64,000 nt of DNA, taken from contig RHLF01000001.1 of NCBI GenBank assembly GCA_003712125.1, positions 434,001-498,000 on the forward strand. The letters run 5' to 3'. The position numbers and the translations under genes are program-made. This DNA is from Allomuricauda sp. Lineage in GTDB: Bacteria > Bacteroidota > Bacteroidia > Flavobacteriales > Flavobacteriaceae. The notes beneath the pieces were generated by a model, which saw only the letters and a list, made by a program, of their open reading frames with translations, was not told the DNA's origin and searched no databases. This document shows positions 61,975-64,000 of this stretch, piece by piece; within the stretch, counting starts at the first letter, position 1; every line of letters begins with the position of its first letter.

Positions 61975-62688
61975 TTACATTTTTAAGTAGAAATCCTTGG
62001 TTAGTTCGATGTAGTCCTCCGTGTGCTGATGGCGGTCGGTTTCAATAACCAATTCATCAATCGTGGTAGGGTGTTGTAACCGCCCAAATTGCATGAGACT
62101 TCGCTTTGTAGGTGACGCAGGATTTCCACGAACCCTGGTTATGGTATAGGGGTTGAGTTTGTGCTTTTTTGCCAATTGAATGAAGTTCGTTTCCTCCGAA
62201 AAGGGAAGGATCGTGGCAAATGTCCCTCTTGGGGTCAAAAGCTTGTCTACACCTTTAATCAAATCTTCTAGCGGCAATGCAAGGTTTTGTCGGGCCAGGT
62301 CACGTGACTTGTTTCCACTGGACACATCTTCCGCATAAAAAGGAGGATTGGAAACAATTAAGTCGTAGGTATCGTCCATTTCATTATAAAATTCATGAAA
62401 GGAGGCATGGTAACAAAACAGTCGATCGCCCCAAGGAGAAGCCTCAAAATTTTCGACACATTGCTCATAGGCACCTGCATCAAGTTCAATGGCATCTATG
62501 GTTTCTGCCATGGATCGCTGCGCCAATTGAAGGGCCACAACCCCAGTTCCTGAGCCAATATCCAAAATCGCATTTGGGTTCGATGTTATAGCCGCCCAAG
62601 CGCCCAACAATACACCATCTGTACCAATTTTCATGGCGCATTTGTCTTGGTGGATGGTAAACTGCTTGAATGTAAAAGGTTTTGACAT
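61975..62688 (-). CDS. tRNA1(Val) adenine(37)-N6-methyltransferase family protein
   Basis: This SAM-dependent methyltransferase of 237 residues starts KPFTFKQFTIHQDKCAMKIGTDG, as in TrmN6/YfiC. It has the SAM-binding ILDIGSGTGVVALQLAQR near residue 42 and the N6-adenine catalytic motif LIVSNPPFYAEDV near 113. It would modify A37 of tRNA-Val. Its start overlaps the sulfatase stop by one base (TAATG on the minus strand). Confidence 0.92.
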   Translation of the reverse strand: MSKPFTFKQFTIHQDKCAMKIGTDGVLLGAWAAITSNPNAILDIGSGTGVVALQLAQRSMAETIDAIELDAGAYEQCVENFEASPWGDRLFCYHASFHEFYNEMDDTYDLIVSNPPFYAEDVSSGNKSRDLARQNLALPLEDLIKGVDKLLTPRGTFATILPFSEETNFIQLAKKHKLNPYTITRVRGNPASPTKRSLMQFGRLQHPTTIDELVIETDRHQHTEDYIELTKDFYLKM

Positions 62689-64000
62689 TATTCGATACGT
62701 CCGGGTTCTCGATTATTTATTCCCTTGGCACTGGTGAGGGCATCGCCCAACTCATTGCGCATACTATCTGCCAAGTGCATCATCTTGGTAACAATTTTGG
62801 GGTTTTCATTCGCTACATTCAGGGTCTCTTCAGGGTCGTGGCTAAGGTTATAGAGTTCGTGCTTTTCGAGCGTGAATTGCCTATACAAACCGGGCAATCC
62901 ATCTTTTCCGGGCAATTGTCCTTTCATACTTCTATAGGTATGCGGGGTGTACAATTTCCAATCCCCTTGCCGTACCGCATGTAATTCGTTGGTTTTGTAA
63001 TAAAAAAAGTAGGCCTCCTGAGGACTTTTGGTCGTTTCCCCCTTAAGCAACGGCCAGGCACTTTTTCCGTCAATCTTGAGGTCAGGCAGTGGTGCTCCCA
63101 CCACATCAGCTATGGTTGGCAACAGGTCGATGGCCATGATGGGCGCATCAATGGTTTTACCCCTCGGCAAACTGTCGGGATAAATGATCAGAAAAGGTTC
63201 GCGTTGACCTCCTTCCCATGCAGTACCTTTGCCCTCCCGAAAGGGCAAGGCGCTTCCTGCATGGTTGCCGTAAGACAACCAAGGTCCATTATCTGAAGTA
63301 AAAATTACCATGGTATTGTCAGCAATGGCATTGGCTTCGAGTGCCTGCATGATTTGGCCCACAGACCAGTCAAGCTCCATGATCACATCGCCATAAAGCC
63401 CCTGTTCCGACTTGCCTTTGAACCTTTCTGAAACAAACAGGGGTACATGGGGTTGCGGGTGCGGCACATAAAGAAAGAAGGGATTCGCCTTATTTCTTTC
63501 AATAAATTCTATACTTTTTTTTGTGATTTGAGCCGTTAGTTGAGATTGGTCGGTCAGCGTATCGATGACCTGCTCATTTTGGTACAAGGGTAAGGGGCCA
63601 AAGTTAAAAACGGTTCCCTGTTGCGGATGATACGGCCACATATCGTTCGAATAGGGAATACCAAACCATTCGTCAAATCCATGGGCGGTAGGCAAAAAAT
63701 TGGGATGGTCTCCCAAATGCCATTTTCCAAAAATGCCCGTGGCGTACCCTCGACTTTTCAATAACTCAGCCAAGGTGGTTTCATCAGGATTCAACCCTAT
63801 ATTGGCATTCGGCATCAACGCATTGTGTATGCCTATGCGATTGGGATAACACCCGGTAAGCAAAGCCGCTCGAGAGGCCGAACATACAGCTTGGGCCGCA
63901 TAGTAATTGGTTAATTTTAGGCCCTCGGCCGCCATTTGATCCAAATGGGGTGTGCTTATTTTTGAGCCAAATACACCAACATCTTGATAGCCTTGATCAT
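62688..64000 (-). CDS. Sulfatase, 5' end cut by the window edge
   Basis: The frame stays open through the right edge, so the first residues are missing; 437 codons are visible. The edge sequence reads DQGYQDVGVFGSKISTPHLD, the usual sulfatase metal-site neighbourhood. It is followed by the formylglycine motif CSASR in AAQAVCSASRAALLTGCYP. Further sites are HLGDHPNF, FLYVPHPQPHVP and FTSDNGPWLSYG. The CxAxR type matures by anaerobic-type or FGE conversion of the Cys. Substrate is probably a sulfated polysaccharide or aryl sulfate; marine flavobacteria carry many such enzymes. Confidence 0.9.
   Translation of the reverse strand, partial: DQGYQDVGVFGSKISTPHLDQMAAEGLKLTNYYAAQAVCSASRAALLTGCYPNRIGIHNALMPNANIGLNPDETTLAELLKSRGYATGIFGKWHLGDHPNFLPTAHGFDEWFGIPYSNDMWPYHPQQGTVFNFGPLPLYQNEQVIDTLTDQSQLTAQITKKSIEFIERNKANPFFLYVPHPQPHVPLFVSERFKGKSEQGLYGDVIMELDWSVGQIMQALEANAIADNTMVIFTSDNGPWLSYGNHAGSALPFREGKGTAWEGGQREPFLIIYPDSLPRGKTIDAPIMAIDLLPTIADVVGAPLPDLKIDGKSAWPLLKGETTKSPQEAYFFYYKTNELHAVRQGDWKLYTPHTYRSMKGQLPGKDGLPGLYRQFTLEKHELYNLSHDPEETLNVANENPKIVTKMMHLADSMRNELGDALTSAKGINNREPGRIE

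Noticed and set aside
1-64000. rRNA operons, CRISPR arrays, phage or conjugative modules, restriction systems
   Set aside because: None was found on either strand; only two tRNAs and one small nuclease unit depart from ordinary coding content.

Overview
The window is a chromosomal segment of a marine-type member of the Bacteroidota, class Flavobacteriia, almost certainly family Flavobacteriaceae. The evidence is the TAnnTTTG -7 promoter element in front of many genes, the scarcity of Shine-Dalgarno sequences, a type IX secretion C-terminal sorting domain, a PorT-like barrel beside ExbB/ExbD genes, DUF4097, DUF5916 and DUF4407 proteins, a full-length histidine utilisation operon with the long Bacteroidota-type urocanase, and flavobacterial signatures in the ribosomal proteins. 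A genus cannot be fixed from sequence reading alone; the gene content would fit the Muricauda/Maribacter/Zobellia neighbourhood.

Layout. 1-1509: 3'-truncated DUF5916 outer-membrane-type protein (minus). 1680-4952: ribosomal block rplM-rpsI, then rpsB-tsf, closed by a strong bidirectional terminator. 4983-8045: ECF sigma factor, HEAT-repeat membrane protein (probable anti-sigma) and two exported DUF4097 proteins (minus). 8204-15590: pyrH-frr, an MMPL/RND permease, asnS, rpoN and a PAP2-like membrane protein. 15585-18683: ExbB, a small membrane protein, two ExbD and a PorT-like barrel (minus), then tRNA-Ser. 18918-26763: ansA-tatD, a retropepsin-like protein, the 2-oxoglutarate dehydrogenase E1/E2 genes and a secreted amidohydrolase. 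26822-31747: galE, a sugar aminotransferase, waaA and a sugar transporter (surface polysaccharide and lipid A-core supply). 31861-34944: a 48-residue membrane peptide, a 520-bp stretch with an orphan terminator, a large T9SS-secreted repeat protein and tRNA-Leu. 35039-43005: M20 peptidase, BlaI/BlaR-type sensor pair, and several small conserved genes. 43008-43358: a compact GIY-YIG nuclease unit bounded by two palindromes. 43347-46699: hemW, ruvC, a lipoprotein, DUF456 and a nitroreductase. 46736-53490: LysR regulator divergent from hutHIUG. 53682-57968: DNA polymerase IV plus a second DnaE-type polymerase behind paired palindromic operators. 58018-64000: a small unknown protein, an FdhF/YdeP oxidoreductase, glutaryl-CoA dehydrogenase, a tRNA methyltransferase and the 3' part of a sulfatase cut by the right edge.

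How the genes work together. Most of the window is core housekeeping. Histidine is degraded by hutHIUG to glutamate, which can enter the TCA cycle at 2-oxoglutarate, handled by sucA/odhB. The ExbBD-PorT cluster would supply envelope energy and T9SS function, and the repeat protein at 32528-34807 is a T9SS client.

The observation most worth following is the GIY-YIG unit at 43008-43358. The same two palindrome types, in the same order and orientation but without the gene, lie between rpsI and rpsB (2603-2655). This looks like an autonomous/non-autonomous pair of a small REP- or MITE-like element built around a GIY-YIG nuclease rather than a transposase. Other leads are three operators embedded in -7 elements before blaI, paired palindromes before the mutagenic polymerase operon, a helix-hairpin-helix extension on ribosomal protein S2, and a possible small RNA ending at the orphan terminator near 32350.
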